From the NCBI GenBank assembly GCA_964486825.1, contig CAZAQS010000007.1:1-50084 (forward strand): a stretch of 50,084 nt of DNA, written 5' to 3'. Made by a program: the position numbers and the translations under genes. The first letter of the stretch is position 1. Each line of letters begins with the position of its first letter. The stretch comes from CAZAQS01 sp964486825 (GTDB lineage: Bacteria > Chloroflexota > Anaerolineae > Anaerolineales > UBA4823). This document shows, piece after piece, positions 41,023 to 49,542 of the stretch. The notes below the pieces were generated by a model. That model searched no databases and had not been told where the DNA came from. It saw only the letters and a program-made list of their open reading frames with translations.

Positions 41023-41944
41023 GAAAATTCTGCCCCTCCTGTTGATTCTCTTTTCCTTGGGGTTGGTTGGCTGTGAGGGCGCTTATAGCGGCATTTTAAT
41101 CGTAGATGGAACCCACGCTTACGAGTCTGGAGAAACACTTATTGGTGAGTTGGCTATGGTCTCTGGAGATGTATTGATTCAGGAAGGAGCGCGGTTGACT
41201 GGTTCGATATACATGATGGGAGGTACCCTTCAACTGGATGGGGAGATAGGCGGCGACCTGTCGCTAATAGGTGGGGAAGCCAGCTTGGGACCAACGGCAC
41301 GCGTGCTGGGAGGCGTCAACCATGCTGGAGGCAGGCTTAACCAGTCTCCAGGTTCTGAGGTCCTTGGACCGGTACGGGATGCTTCGGATCTTTCTCTCGA
41401 CGCCCAATCCCTCTTCCCCCAGCGCAGCCTGGAAAACCAGCTGGTCTGGATCCTTCCCCAAGCTTTCATGGTTGCGTTCCTGGCATTTATTCCGGCTCGC
41501 TACTTCCCCAGATCCCTCAGTCGAGTAGGGCGGGTAATGATCGAGCATCCTCTCGTATCGGGAGCGCTAGGATTGCTGTCAGGCATCGTCATACCTGCTC
41601 TGCTGGTGTTAATGGCATTTACAGTCATTTTGCTTCCGGTGACCCTCCTGGGCTTTTTGGCAATGTTCCTGGTACTGATCTATGGCTGGATTGCTGCAGG
41701 AGCAGTTGTTGGAAGATGGCTGACCGGCAGGATCAAGAGAGAAATGCGACCGACGGTTGCTGCTTTCTGGGGCACATTTATCTTCATGGTGGTTATACAA
41801 GGCCTTGCCATCCTTCCATTCATAGGGCCAGCCCTATCCCTGGTCTTTGGGGTTGTTGCGATTGGCGCTGTCCTGCTGACACGCTTTGGTACACAGACCT
41901 TCGTGCCCAGTATCGACCCAGAACTGCCAGAAGTCGAAATATAA
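41012..41944 (+). CDS. Lipoprotein with bactofilin-like beta-helix and C-terminal membrane helices
   Basis: A 310-residue exported protein. The signal and lipobox (LILFSLGLVGCEGA) come first. Residues about 25-115 carry short repeats with alternating Gly (ETLIGELAMVSGDVLIQEGA, LQLDGEIGGDLSLIGGEASL) like the polymer-forming bactofilin beta-helix. After a linker come four membrane helices (about 150-290). The arrangement is a surface beta-helix attached to a polytopic membrane part. ATG 41012 lies inside the last codons of the transporter gene (11-base overlap). No enzyme motif is seen. It may scaffold or insulate the membrane; that is speculation. Confidence 0.72.
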   Translation: MRPKKILPLLLILFSLGLVGCEGAYSGILIVDGTHAYESGETLIGELAMVSGDVLIQEGARLTGSIYMMGGTLQLDGEIGGDLSLIGGEASLGPTARVLGGVNHAGGRLNQSPGSEVLGPVRDASDLSLDAQSLFPQRSLENQLVWILPQAFMVAFLAFIPARYFPRSLSRVGRVMIEHPLVSGALGLLSGIVIPALLVLMAFTVILLPVTLLGFLAMFLVLIYGWIAAGAVVGRWLTGRIKREMRPTVAAFWGTFIFMVVIQGLAILPFIGPALSLVFGVVAIGAVLLTRFGTQTFVPSIDPELPEVEI

Positions 41945-42109
41945 TGCCTATATCTGTTCTGACCGAACAGTGTTTAGACCCCAGGTTGGGCAGCCAGATA
42001 ATCGTAGCAAACGTTTTCAACAGATGTGCGCCGAAGTGGGCAGCCGTGTGGTAGAGAACGGTGAATGGTTGGAGATCCTGCTGTCAGACATCCCAGGCGG
42101 AACCGGTCA

Positions 42110-42955
42110 TTAATCTTTGAACGTAAGAACCCGGCCCCACAGATCGGCAGTCCCCCAGATCCCCGATCGCAGGCACTCCAACTCGACGATCTGGCTGTGA
42201 TCGACGAAAAGATTGACTTCCGGCCCGTAATTCTTGATGTACCAGCGAAAGACTTCCGGATCTGCTGCTTCGAACATCACCTTCTCCAGGCCCAGGCTGC
42301 CGGCGATTTTTGCAGCGACGTCCGTACGCCAGGCTGCCACGTTTTCGGTGATGCCTTCTGACTCGACCATGATCATGTAGGCCCCTGCCTCGAGGAAGCG
42401 CTTTGCCTGCTCGATAGCCCAATCCGGATCTTGGATGCCTTCCGCTTCCAACTGGACTGCGGCAGTCGCTCCTCCGGCGCCGAACTGGATGCCTACTTCG
42501 GGCTTGGCCTTCAACCCGGCCTTTTGTACTTTCTCCACGAGCCTCAGCCAGTCATTTGTTGGGATTGTGATGAAGCCCGTGGAAATTTCGATGATGTCGA
42601 AGCCGAAGTCTTTACATTCTTGAATATACCTGTCGACGGACGGCGGCCCCTGGACCAGGACCCGTTCGAGAAATCCGCCGGTCGACACCAGGACGTCATG
42701 TTGGTGGCAAAGGTCGATCACGTCATTCAACGCACCACGGGGCATCAGGGAGAAGGATCCACCGGCGAACTTCAGCGAATCGACATAGGTTCCCATCGTC
42801 TCCAGGATGTCGGCCAGATACCGTTTGCCCATCGGCGTGTAATATGGACCTCGAATCTCGGTGAGGCCGAGGCTGCGAGGTTTTGGCTGGCGGTCGTTCA
42901 TCTCTATAAACGCAAAAGCGCGTTCATCCGGTTTTTCGCCTTTTGTCATATCCAT
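42110..42955 (-). CDS. Phosphosulfolactate synthase-like (ComA family) protein
   Basis: A 281-residue TIM-barrel protein of the ComA family, whose founding member adds sulfite to phosphoenolpyruvate in coenzyme M biosynthesis. It also resembles the plant Hsa32 heat-tolerance protein. Features are EIRGPYYTPMG, YVDSLKFAGGSFSL, VLVSTGGFLERVL, GFDIIEISTGF, the conserved KAKPEVGIQFGAGG and MIMVESEGIT. No other coenzyme M gene is near and this is not a methanogen, so another role is likely. The start is M1 or M3 at the same end. It follows the MmgE/PrpD gene by 79 bases on the same strand and probably shares its transcript. Confidence 0.85.
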   Translation of the reverse strand: MDMTKGEKPDERAFAFIEMNDRQPKPRSLGLTEIRGPYYTPMGKRYLADILETMGTYVDSLKFAGGSFSLMPRGALNDVIDLCHQHDVLVSTGGFLERVLVQGPPSVDRYIQECKDFGFDIIEISTGFITIPTNDWLRLVEKVQKAGLKAKPEVGIQFGAGGATAAVQLEAEGIQDPDWAIEQAKRFLEAGAYMIMVESEGITENVAAWRTDVAAKIAGSLGLEKVMFEAADPEVFRWYIKNYGPEVNLFVDHSQIVELECLRSGIWGTADLWGRVLTFKD

Positions 42956-43034
42956 CTATTCCTATCGCAGAATCGTACTAAAAATGAAAAATTAATTCTT
43001 CCCATTGAGAGCGGAAGTGACGAAGAGTTGATCA

Positions 43035-44417
43035 TTACCCTGGCGATTGAACCTGAGTTAAGAGCCTCATCAGGTCGGAGACGGGTATGGTTTCCAAATC
43101 AACGACTGCGGATACGATCTGCTGTCGTAACTCCTGGCCGGCAAAACGTTCGCTTAGAGCAGCGAATTTCTTGAGGACGGTCTCCCATGTCATTGGACTG
43201 GTGAGAAACCCCTCGTAGTCACGTTTTTCCTTCTCAAGCCTTCGTCCATCCTTCAGAATTAATCGGATTCGGCAGGGCAACTCGGCGGGAAAACGGCGGC
43301 TAAAAGCATCTGAAGGATGGATGATGACCTTTTGCAGCAAATCCTGGACGTCCTTTCTTTGGATACGCTCCGGTAGATATTGGGGTGGGCCTACATACCC
43401 GTCGAGCAGGGCTACGGCAAGCATATAGGGCAAGCTATGGTCGGCTTCTTCCTTCGTCTGAATAGTTCGTTTCGACCCTTCCTCTCCACCGCCAATGATA
43501 TCGTAAGCCACCTGGAATATTTCCGCATCGATAAATTCTACCTCATCAGCCAGGACATCAAATTCCTCACGTAGATCCAGAATACCTTCGATGGCAGATT
43601 GCGAGTGTATTTCGGCGTTATACTTCTTCAGGACAGTGCGCGTCACTCGTTCCAGGTCTTCTTCCTGCCAGTCGATGGAGAACTTTCCGGCGATGCTATC
43701 CATAAATCCCTTGTTGCCCTCAAAGACTTCAGATGGGCCGGATATACCCCGCATCGCCAGGAAGGCAGCGTGGGTACAACCAAAAGCGGTATTAGGATAG
43801 GCTAACCCTTTCCAGTTAGATAACTTGCCGGTGCGGGTGACGCGCAGGGCGTTAAAAGCAGTGCCTGAAATGGCAATGGCATTGGCGGTTTTCGCTTGGT
43901 CTAACCCGAGTGCTTTCGAAACACCGGCTGCGACAGCGTAGGAACCCTGTGTTGTGTGATCAAAGCCTTTATCACGCACAGGCGCTTCGTCACTCAAGCG
44001 GCACTGCACCTGGTAGGCGACCGCCAGAGCGGTCATCAGCTCTTTTCCGGTCACTCCTGCATATTCCGCGGCTGCCAGGACTGGCCCCAGGTTGTCGCTG
44101 GGATGGCAGGTCTCTCCTTTTGCGAGGTAACTATCATTAAAGTCCAGGTAGCGCACCAGGGCGCCGTTATAGAAGGCTGCCCGGTCTGGAGATGTTTTTC
44201 CACCGCTGATCAATGAACATAATGGGGTGCCTCCAAAGTCCTCAAGTTGTTGGCGGACCATCCGGATTGGGAGTCCATTCAATGCTCCAATCGCGCACGC
44301 CAGGGAATCCATGATACGGATTTTTATTTGAAGACGCGCCTGTTCAGAAATGTCTTCATAAGAAACACGCACGACGAATGAGGCCATCTGGTTCAATTGA
44401 GTCTGCAGGTCATTCAT
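43035..44417 (-). CDS. MmgE/PrpD-family protein
   Basis: A 460-residue enzyme of the PrpD/MmgE family (2-methylcitrate dehydratase, cis-aconitate decarboxylase and similar). Typical features are the N-terminal RIMDSLACAIGALNG, YNGALVRYLDFNDSY, CHPSDNLGPVLAAAEYAGVTGKEL, GFDHTTQGSYAVAAGVSKALGL and TGKLSNWKGLAYPNTAFGC. Downstream, EIHSQSAIEGILDLRE and PYMLAVALLDG match the substrate and cap regions. The start is ATG at 44415-44417, with GGGTGG about 8 bases ahead; the longer form to 44504 lacks a site. The substrate is uncertain: PrpD partners such as prpC/prpB are absent, and the only neighbour is the ComA-like gene. Confidence 0.86.
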   Translation of the reverse strand: MNDLQTQLNQMASFVVRVSYEDISEQARLQIKIRIMDSLACAIGALNGLPIRMVRQQLEDFGGTPLCSLISGGKTSPDRAAFYNGALVRYLDFNDSYLAKGETCHPSDNLGPVLAAAEYAGVTGKELMTALAVAYQVQCRLSDEAPVRDKGFDHTTQGSYAVAAGVSKALGLDQAKTANAIAISGTAFNALRVTRTGKLSNWKGLAYPNTAFGCTHAAFLAMRGISGPSEVFEGNKGFMDSIAGKFSIDWQEEDLERVTRTVLKKYNAEIHSQSAIEGILDLREEFDVLADEVEFIDAEIFQVAYDIIGGGEEGSKRTIQTKEEADHSLPYMLAVALLDGYVGPPQYLPERIQRKDVQDLLQKVIIHPSDAFSRRFPAELPCRIRLILKDGRRLEKEKRDYEGFLTSPMTWETVLKKFAALSERFAGQELRQQIVSAVVDLETIPVSDLMRLLTQVQSPG

Positions 44418-44848
44418 GGATATGCCACCCGTAATCCGAATCGGTTTGCGCTCAAGACTCGTCAGGCGCCGATTTAATCCAATTATCACCATCCGGAATT
44501 CCACGTCGCAATAATTTTACTCTCATTTTCACCCAAATAGGGGATATTGTTTGGTGGGACTTGCTTAAGTTTCTTGTTGTTTTCAACATTTTAGCCAATC
44601 TTTTAGCGATCAATCTCACAAACCTGCTATCATTCATCGACAGATTTCTCACTCAATGGGTGAAAATCAAAACCTGAGTCAATCCCATTATTGATCATGC
44701 CCACGAGACATAAAATAGCGATTTCGGTATAATACACTGCATAATTGTCAAGCTACACTGGATCTCGCTCAAATCGTACTGCCTGACAAAAATTATTTTA
44801 TGAGGTACTAGTTTCTGGGGTCAAAATCTACTCCTTGGAGCCGTTGAG
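44418..44848. other. Divergent intergenic region with a long-spaced inverted repeat and a promoter
   Basis: A 431-base gap between divergent genes holds an 11-bp perfect inverted repeat (ATTTTCACCCA, 44525-44535, with 44657-44667; 121 bases apart). It also holds a candidate promoter for the lipoprotein gene: GAGACA (44706-44711), 17 bases, TATAAT (44729-44734). No credible gene is seen in it. Confidence 0.45.
44706..44734 (+). promoter_or_regulatory. Candidate promoter of the lipoprotein gene
   Basis: GAGACA (4 of 6 to TTGACA) and a perfect TATAAT with a 17-base spacer lie about 115 bases upstream of the start codon. Confidence 0.45.
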
Positions 44849-45487
44849 ATGCTGAAAGCATTTAACTATAAATGGTTACTGTTCACCGCCTTAATTTTGA
44901 CCATCCCCCTGGCAGGATGTGGTCGGGCGAGATCGCTCCCCCAGCAAGAGTCAGAACACACGATCGCCTTACCTTCGATAACGCGCCCCGGGGGCCAGGC
45001 GGAGGACCCCTATCCGGGGCCTGCTGACCACCTGGCGCAGTATTACGGAACACCGCCAGCTGCTGTGCTTCGGGTTGGAAATCAAGAGCAAGTTGCGGCC
45101 CTGGCTGCCGCCTGTTGGATGCAGGCCGGGGCGGAAGAACCGCCCTCAGAAGTCTGCAGTGAAGACCGCGATATCCTCACCCCTCAGGTGTTCCTGCCTT
45201 CCGGGGTCGAGCTAAATGGGCGGCTTCAGTTCCATATACCGGTTACGCCAACCGCCGTGGCGGTGTTCCTGATGCCGGTTACGCCCGCCGACGTATTGGA
45301 ACCCCCCTCCGGTGGGACTATTCGTTGGCCCATTCGCGAAGGGCAATATATCACCCTGGAAAACGTGACCGAACAAGACCTGCAGCTTGAGCTGGCGCCC
45401 GGGTTAAATGTGCTGCACGTGTATGCGCAATGGGAAGGGCTGGGATCCGTCGGTTACGGTTTCCTGGTGGAGGCTGCCGCTCCCTGA
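44849..45487 (+). CDS. Secreted lipoprotein of unknown function
   Basis: A 212-residue lipoprotein with a signal peptide and lipobox (LILTIPLAGCGRA). A short linker (QQESEHTIALPSITR) is followed by an Ig-like or small beta-sandwich region (VFLPSGVELNGRLQFHIPVT, LQLELAPGLNVLHVYAQWEG). Two Cys near residues 90 and 103 (AAACWMQAG, SEVCSED) may form a disulfide. No family was recognised. The gene stands apart from its neighbours on the same strand. Confidence 0.65.
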   Translation: MLKAFNYKWLLFTALILTIPLAGCGRARSLPQQESEHTIALPSITRPGGQAEDPYPGPADHLAQYYGTPPAAVLRVGNQEQVAALAAACWMQAGAEEPPSEVCSEDRDILTPQVFLPSGVELNGRLQFHIPVTPTAVAVFLMPVTPADVLEPPSGGTIRWPIREGQYITLENVTEQDLQLELAPGLNVLHVYAQWEGLGSVGYGFLVEAAAP

Positions 45488-45587
45488 ACGTGTATGCTCC
45501 CTCACCAGTGGACTCTTCCCGGCCCTCAGCTCATCCCGCAGGGCAAAGCGCCTCCCCTCCTCTTTCCGATTAATCCACCAATCCCCC

Positions 45588-45616
45588 TTGACAGAAACCG
45601 AAAAGCATAGTTAAAT
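45588..45616 (+). promoter_or_regulatory. Promoter of the TetR-ABC exporter operon
   Basis: A perfect -35 TTGACA (45588-45593), a 17-base spacer and -10 TTAAAT (45611-45616) are followed at once by the operator pair at 45619-45648. Confidence 0.75.
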
Positions 45617-45618
45617 TG

Positions 45619-45648
45619 TGACCGGCCGGTCATATGACTACCCGGTCA
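45619..45648 (+). promoter_or_regulatory. Tandem TetR-type operators
   Basis: A perfect 14-bp palindrome TGACCGGCCGGTCA (45619-45632) and a related site TGACTACCCGGTCA (45635-45648) are spaced 16 bases apart. They cover the likely transcription start just ahead of the tetR gene, as expected for autorepression. Confidence 0.75.
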
Positions 45649-45660
45649 CAAGGGTTTACT

Positions 45661-46362
45661 ATGCCAAAGACTACTTTTTTCAACCTCCCAGAAGGTAAAC
45701 GCTCTACGCTGATTGATTTGGCGATCGATGAATTCGCCCGGCACGATTACAAGAATGCCTCCATCTCCAATATCGTGGCTAAGGCTGGTGTAGCGAAGGG
45801 CAGTATGTACCAGTACTTCGAAGATAAGAAAGACCTGTACTTCTATCTGCTTCAGCTCGCTACAGAGGAAAAAAAGGCATTTTTAACGAGTACCCCACCT
45901 CCCGACCCAGCCATGAGCGTATTTGATTATTTGCGCTGGATGATCCAAATGGGTACACGCTTTGAGCTATCTCGTCCAGGACTGGCTCAGGTAGCTTATC
46001 GGGCGTTATTCGGCGACCGCCCCTTCGGGGATGAACCTTTTCTCAATATCCGAAAATCCGTATTGGAGTACTACCAGAATTTGATCGAGATGGGCATAGC
46101 GCAAAACAGCATCGATGCTGGTATCGACCGCGATGTGGCAGTATTTGTCTTTAGCACTTTATTCAACGAGTTCGGGCGTTTTCTGATCGAGCACCTGAGC
46201 ATTGACCCCCAGTCTTTGGCATTGGGGGAGACTAATTTCCAGGCGATTCCGCTGGAGGAGCTGGCGGATAAACTGATAGACATTATCGAACACGGGCTCG
46301 CCCCTCGGAACAACCAGGAAGGAATCTACCGAAATGATAGAAGTAAAACATCTTTTTCATGA
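45661..46362 (+). CDS. TetR/AcrR-family transcriptional regulator
   Basis: A 233-residue repressor. The DNA-binding domain (residues about 12-60) includes LIDLAIDEFARHDYKNASIS and the helix-turn-helix NIVAKAGVAKGSMYQYFEDKKDLY. The C-terminal helical domain holds the ligand pocket. The start is ATG 45661 with AAGGG 6 bases ahead; the ATG at 45634 lies inside the operator and has no ribosome site. The gene is downstream of a promoter overlapped by two palindromes, so it probably represses itself and the exporter genes, with which it overlaps by 29 bases. The inducer is unknown, but exported toxic compounds are typical. Confidence 0.92.
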   Translation: MPKTTFFNLPEGKRSTLIDLAIDEFARHDYKNASISNIVAKAGVAKGSMYQYFEDKKDLYFYLLQLATEEKKAFLTSTPPPDPAMSVFDYLRWMIQMGTRFELSRPGLAQVAYRALFGDRPFGDEPFLNIRKSVLEYYQNLIEMGIAQNSIDAGIDRDVAVFVFSTLFNEFGRFLIEHLSIDPQSLALGETNFQAIPLEELADKLIDIIEHGLAPRNNQEGIYRNDRSKTSFS

Positions 46363-47188
46363 TTACGAAGGCAAAGGCAATTATGCTGTCCAGAATGTGG
46401 GCTTTGAGATCGCCAGTGGTGAGATCTTCGGTTTTCTGGGGCCGAGTGGGGCCGGCAAGAGCACCGTACAAAACATCCTGATCGGTTTGTTGCCGCTGCA
46501 AAAAGGCGAAGTGAAGCACGAAGGCCTCTCCATTCGTGATTTGGACTCCCGCTTCTTTAATCGCCTGGGAGTATCCTTTGAACATCCAAACCTTTACGGG
46601 CGCCTGACCGGCTTTGAAAACTTAAAGTATTACGCCGGTTTGTTTGACGGGCCGACCCTGCATCCTATGATTCTGCTGGAAGCGGTCGGCCTCACGGAAG
46701 CCGCCCATCGCAAGGTAAGCGCTTACTCCAAAGGCATGCGCCAACGCCTGGTCTTCGCTCGCTCTCTGATCAATAACCCCAAGATGCTCTTCCTGGACGA
46801 GCCAACCTCAGGTTTGGATCCAAATACTGCCAGCCTTGTAAAGAATCTCATCCGGCAGAAACAAGGAGAAGGAGCTACCATTTTCTTGACAACGCATGCC
46901 ATGACAGTAGCCGATGAGCTTTGTGACCGGGTTGCATTCCTCAATAACGGGCAGATCGCTGCCATGGATGCCCCTCGAAACTTGAAACTGCAACACGGGC
47001 AGCGAGCGGTGCAGGTAGAGTACTCCGACAATGGCACACTGCACTCTTGCGTTTACTTCCTGGACAACCCGGTCGATCACCGCGCCTTCAGCCAATTAAT
47101 CCAGACTGCTAACGTGCAGACCATTCATACTCAAGAAGCCACGCTGGAAGAGATTTTCATCAAGCTGACCGGACGAGGGCTAACGTGA
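46334..47188 (+). CDS. ABC exporter ATPase
   Basis: A 284-residue ATPase of the drug/lipid exporter type. Walker A is GPSGAGKST (about residues 37-45), the signature is YSKGMRQRLVFAR (in place of LSGGQ), and Walker B is MLFLDEPTSGLD. The H-loop is FLTTHAM. The C-terminal 65 residues (QHGQRAVQVEYSDNGTLHSC and onward) form the accessory domain common in CcmA-like exporters. It overlaps the tetR gene by 29 bases, and its TGA overlaps the start of the next gene as TGATG. With two ABC-2 permeases it forms a heterodimeric exporter. Confidence 0.92.
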   Translation: MIEVKHLFHDYEGKGNYAVQNVGFEIASGEIFGFLGPSGAGKSTVQNILIGLLPLQKGEVKHEGLSIRDLDSRFFNRLGVSFEHPNLYGRLTGFENLKYYAGLFDGPTLHPMILLEAVGLTEAAHRKVSAYSKGMRQRLVFARSLINNPKMLFLDEPTSGLDPNTASLVKNLIRQKQGEGATIFLTTHAMTVADELCDRVAFLNNGQIAAMDAPRNLKLQHGQRAVQVEYSDNGTLHSCVYFLDNPVDHRAFSQLIQTANVQTIHTQEATLEEIFIKLTGRGLT

Positions 47189-48222
47189 TGAAGCGTTTTA
47201 GCTCCTTATTCATCCAGGACCTTTTGTTAGCGTACCGTAGTGGGCACGTGCTGATCACCGGCCTGCTTCTGGTAGGCATGCTGGCGCTGGTTATCTTCCT
47301 GCCCTCCGAGCTCAAGGTTCACAACGAGCTGATTCTCGATCAGACTCCTCGTGCGGATTTGGCTTCTTTCCTGAGCTTGAATGATGTGCCCCAGGATATC
47401 GTTTATACCGACCAGGACGCCTTCCGGGCTGCGCTCGAACAACAGCCCTCCAAGGTAGGTGTGGTTTATTCAGGTGGGATAGATCAGCCACAATTCGAGA
47501 TCATCACCAGCAGCATCGTTTCAGAGCAGAACCTGGGTTTGTTGGAAGCCTCCCTTGACTATGCGATGTCACAGTTACGAGGCGAGCGAGGTGGTAACAT
47601 AGCGGTTGAGTTCCTCTATCCACCTGCTGCTCCCCCTCCCTTTAACCTGAAGTTCGTTCCGATTATGCTGGTGTTCGAGGTAGTGCTGCTAGGCTTTTTC
47701 ATTGCCGCGGTACTGATGTTTCAGGAGAAGCAGGAGGGTACCTTGCGCGCCTACCGCGTTACTCCTGCAGGTGCGATGCAGTATATCCTCTCAAAGACGA
47801 CATTATTCATCACCCTCAGCCTGGCTTACGGTCTGCCGATCCTGCTGCTGGGGTTTGGTTTGAGGATCAATTACGGACTGTTGCTCTTGCTAGTGGTATT
47901 ATCCAGCGCCTTGATGACGCTCTTCAGCCTGGCAATAGCAGTCTTCTTCCGAAACCTTTCGGAATGGTTCTTCGTAGGTGTGGCTGTGCTGGTGATCAAC
48001 TCATTACCCATGCTCTCCTATTCGCTACCGAGCTTCTCACCGGCCTGGATGAGGTGGATCCCCTCCTACCCGGCTGTCTTCGCTGCCCGCGATATATTGT
48101 TTAGCGCGGCCAGTTTTGAAAGGATCGCTCCAACTTTACTTTACCTGTCAGCGCTTACCTTGCTGGCGCTGGCTGCCAGTTTCGCAGCCGTGAATTTCAA
48201 GCTGCTCAAGGAGGGACGTTGA
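47188..48222 (+). CDS. ABC-2 type permease, first subunit
   Basis: A 344-residue permease. One helix at the N-terminus (about 17-38; VLITGLLLVGMLALVIFL) is followed by a large outside domain of about 140 residues. Five helices follow, starting near residue 155 (FVPIMLVFEVVLLGFFIAAVLMF). QEKQEGTLRAYRVTP is the conserved cytosolic loop that couples to the ATPase. ATG 47188 overlaps the stop of the ATPase gene. A second permease of related layout starts at 48222. The substrate is unknown. Confidence 0.88.
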   Translation: MKRFSSLFIQDLLLAYRSGHVLITGLLLVGMLALVIFLPSELKVHNELILDQTPRADLASFLSLNDVPQDIVYTDQDAFRAALEQQPSKVGVVYSGGIDQPQFEIITSSIVSEQNLGLLEASLDYAMSQLRGERGGNIAVEFLYPPAAPPPFNLKFVPIMLVFEVVLLGFFIAAVLMFQEKQEGTLRAYRVTPAGAMQYILSKTTLFITLSLAYGLPILLLGFGLRINYGLLLLLVVLSSALMTLFSLAIAVFFRNLSEWFFVGVAVLVINSLPMLSYSLPSFSPAWMRWIPSYPAVFAARDILFSAASFERIAPTLLYLSALTLLALAASFAAVNFKLLKEGR

Positions 48223-49223
48223 TGCGCCTGAAGAGAATAACTTCCCTGCTCCGCCAGGACCTGACCAATGCCCTGCGCGATAATATCTTACTATACATGA
48301 TGTTCGGCCCAGTCCTCCTGGCGCTTGGGGCAAGACTGTTCCTGCCCTCACTCGATCAGGCCAGCCTGAATTTTGCCGTCCAGGCCGGGACAGATGCTGC
48401 TACGATAAACCGCTTGGAAAGCATGGGAAAAATTGAGTTCTACCCGAACGCTCAAGAGATCCACGATCGAGTGCAGCGCAGCGATGACGTTATCGGTCTG
48501 GTTTACGAAGATGGGATGCTGGTTCTTTTGATGGAAGGGAATGAGGGCGAGAATGCTCAGGAGCTGGCCAGTATCATTTCACATGCTTTATCTGGCGAAA
48601 GCTTTACGAGCTTCTCACGGACAAGTGTGCAGGCTCCCCGTTCGTTGCTTACCGAATATACTGCGATCATCTTTATCATGATTGGACTGTTGCTTGGCGC
48701 CCTCGTCATGGCATTCAATATCATCGAAGACAAGGAAACCCGCGCCTTGAAGGCGCTGGGCGTCTCACCCCTATCTCTGGTGGAGATGAGCTTAGCGCGT
48801 GGCTTGTTCGCCTTGCTGCTCAGCCTTGGCCTCGTACTGGCCACAACCTTCGTCCTGCTGGGCTCCAATATCAGCTACATTCTGCTGTTAGCCGGTTTCT
48901 CCTTTAGCGTGGCTCTTCCCATCCTGATCGGCTATACAATCGGCGGTTTGGCTGATAACCAGCTCAAGGCTATCGCCGTGCTGAAATTCTTCATGCTGGT
49001 TTACCTGACGCTCCCCATTGTGACGATCTTCATCCCGCGCCAGTGGCATGTATTCTTCTACCCGCTCCCCAATTACTGGATATGGCAGGTATTCGAAAAC
49101 ATCTTCATTGGACAGTTAGGTGCACTTGGATTATTGGGATCGGGAGTAGTTGCTCTCCTGAGCAGTATGCTTCTGGTGCTGGTCATGTTCCCTTACTTGC
49201 GCCGCCAACTACGGCTGCGTTAA
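48222..49223 (+). CDS. ABC-2 type permease, second subunit
   Basis: A 333-residue permease with the same architecture: an N-terminal helix (about 22-42), an outside domain with EFYPNAQEIHDRVQ and LVYEDGMLVLLMEGNEGE, then helices from about 145 (FIMIGLLLGALVMAFNIIED). The cytosolic coupling motif is DKETRALKALGVSPL. It overlaps the first permease by one base (TGATG). Both permeases are needed for a heterodimer. It is followed by a small membrane-protein gene with a strong ribosome site. Confidence 0.88.
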   Translation: MRLKRITSLLRQDLTNALRDNILLYMMFGPVLLALGARLFLPSLDQASLNFAVQAGTDAATINRLESMGKIEFYPNAQEIHDRVQRSDDVIGLVYEDGMLVLLMEGNEGENAQELASIISHALSGESFTSFSRTSVQAPRSLLTEYTAIIFIMIGLLLGALVMAFNIIEDKETRALKALGVSPLSLVEMSLARGLFALLLSLGLVLATTFVLLGSNISYILLLAGFSFSVALPILIGYTIGGLADNQLKAIAVLKFFMLVYLTLPIVTIFIPRQWHVFFYPLPNYWIWQVFENIFIGQLGALGLLGSGVVALLSSMLLVLVMFPYLRRQLRLR

Positions 49224-49297
49224 GAAACAAATGGGCTGCCAATTGGTTGCCCACCATCGATTATGTTCGGATGAAATAACAAAGAAAGGAGAAGCTC

Positions 49298-49426
49298 ATG
49301 GAATGGTATTGGTGGGTCTTGATCGGGGTTGCGGTAGTAGTCGTCGGCGCCCTGAAGCTGAAATTCTTCAGCATGATCCTGGAAAACCGCAAGAATCGCC
49401 AGGAACAGATCTTGGAAGACGAATAA
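49298..49426 (+). CDS. Small single-helix membrane protein, 42 residues
   Basis: An ATG with AAAGGAG (49286-49292) 5 bases ahead opens a 42-residue frame, below most gene-finder cutoffs. The chain starts MEWYWWVLIGVAVVVVGALK, a Trp-rich end leading into a membrane helix, and ends with a charged tail (ENRKNRQEQILEDE). This is the layout of small membrane proteins that attach to transporters. It follows the exporter permease by 74 bases on the same strand, so it may be an accessory subunit of that exporter. No homologue is claimed. Confidence 0.62.
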   Translation: MEWYWWVLIGVAVVVVGALKLKFFSMILENRKNRQEQILEDE

Positions 49427-49542
49427 AGCAAAGGATTGCAGAAAATATTTCTAAGAACCGAAAATGCCACACCAGAACGGATGCTGCCAGCATTACATAA
49501 CTATCTCACGCATTCCCCATGGGAGGCATTTTCGGTAAGGCA

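Noticed and set aside
41945..42109. Possible decayed coding fragment between convergent genes (segments such as VENGEWLEILLSDIPGG)
   Set aside because: Protein-like for about 30 residues but no start signal, no family match and frames do not join; too weak to annotate.
42431..43174. Open frame of 247 codons on the plus strand over the ComA-like and PrpD genes
   Set aside because: Antisense to both, with no start signal or recognisable motif.
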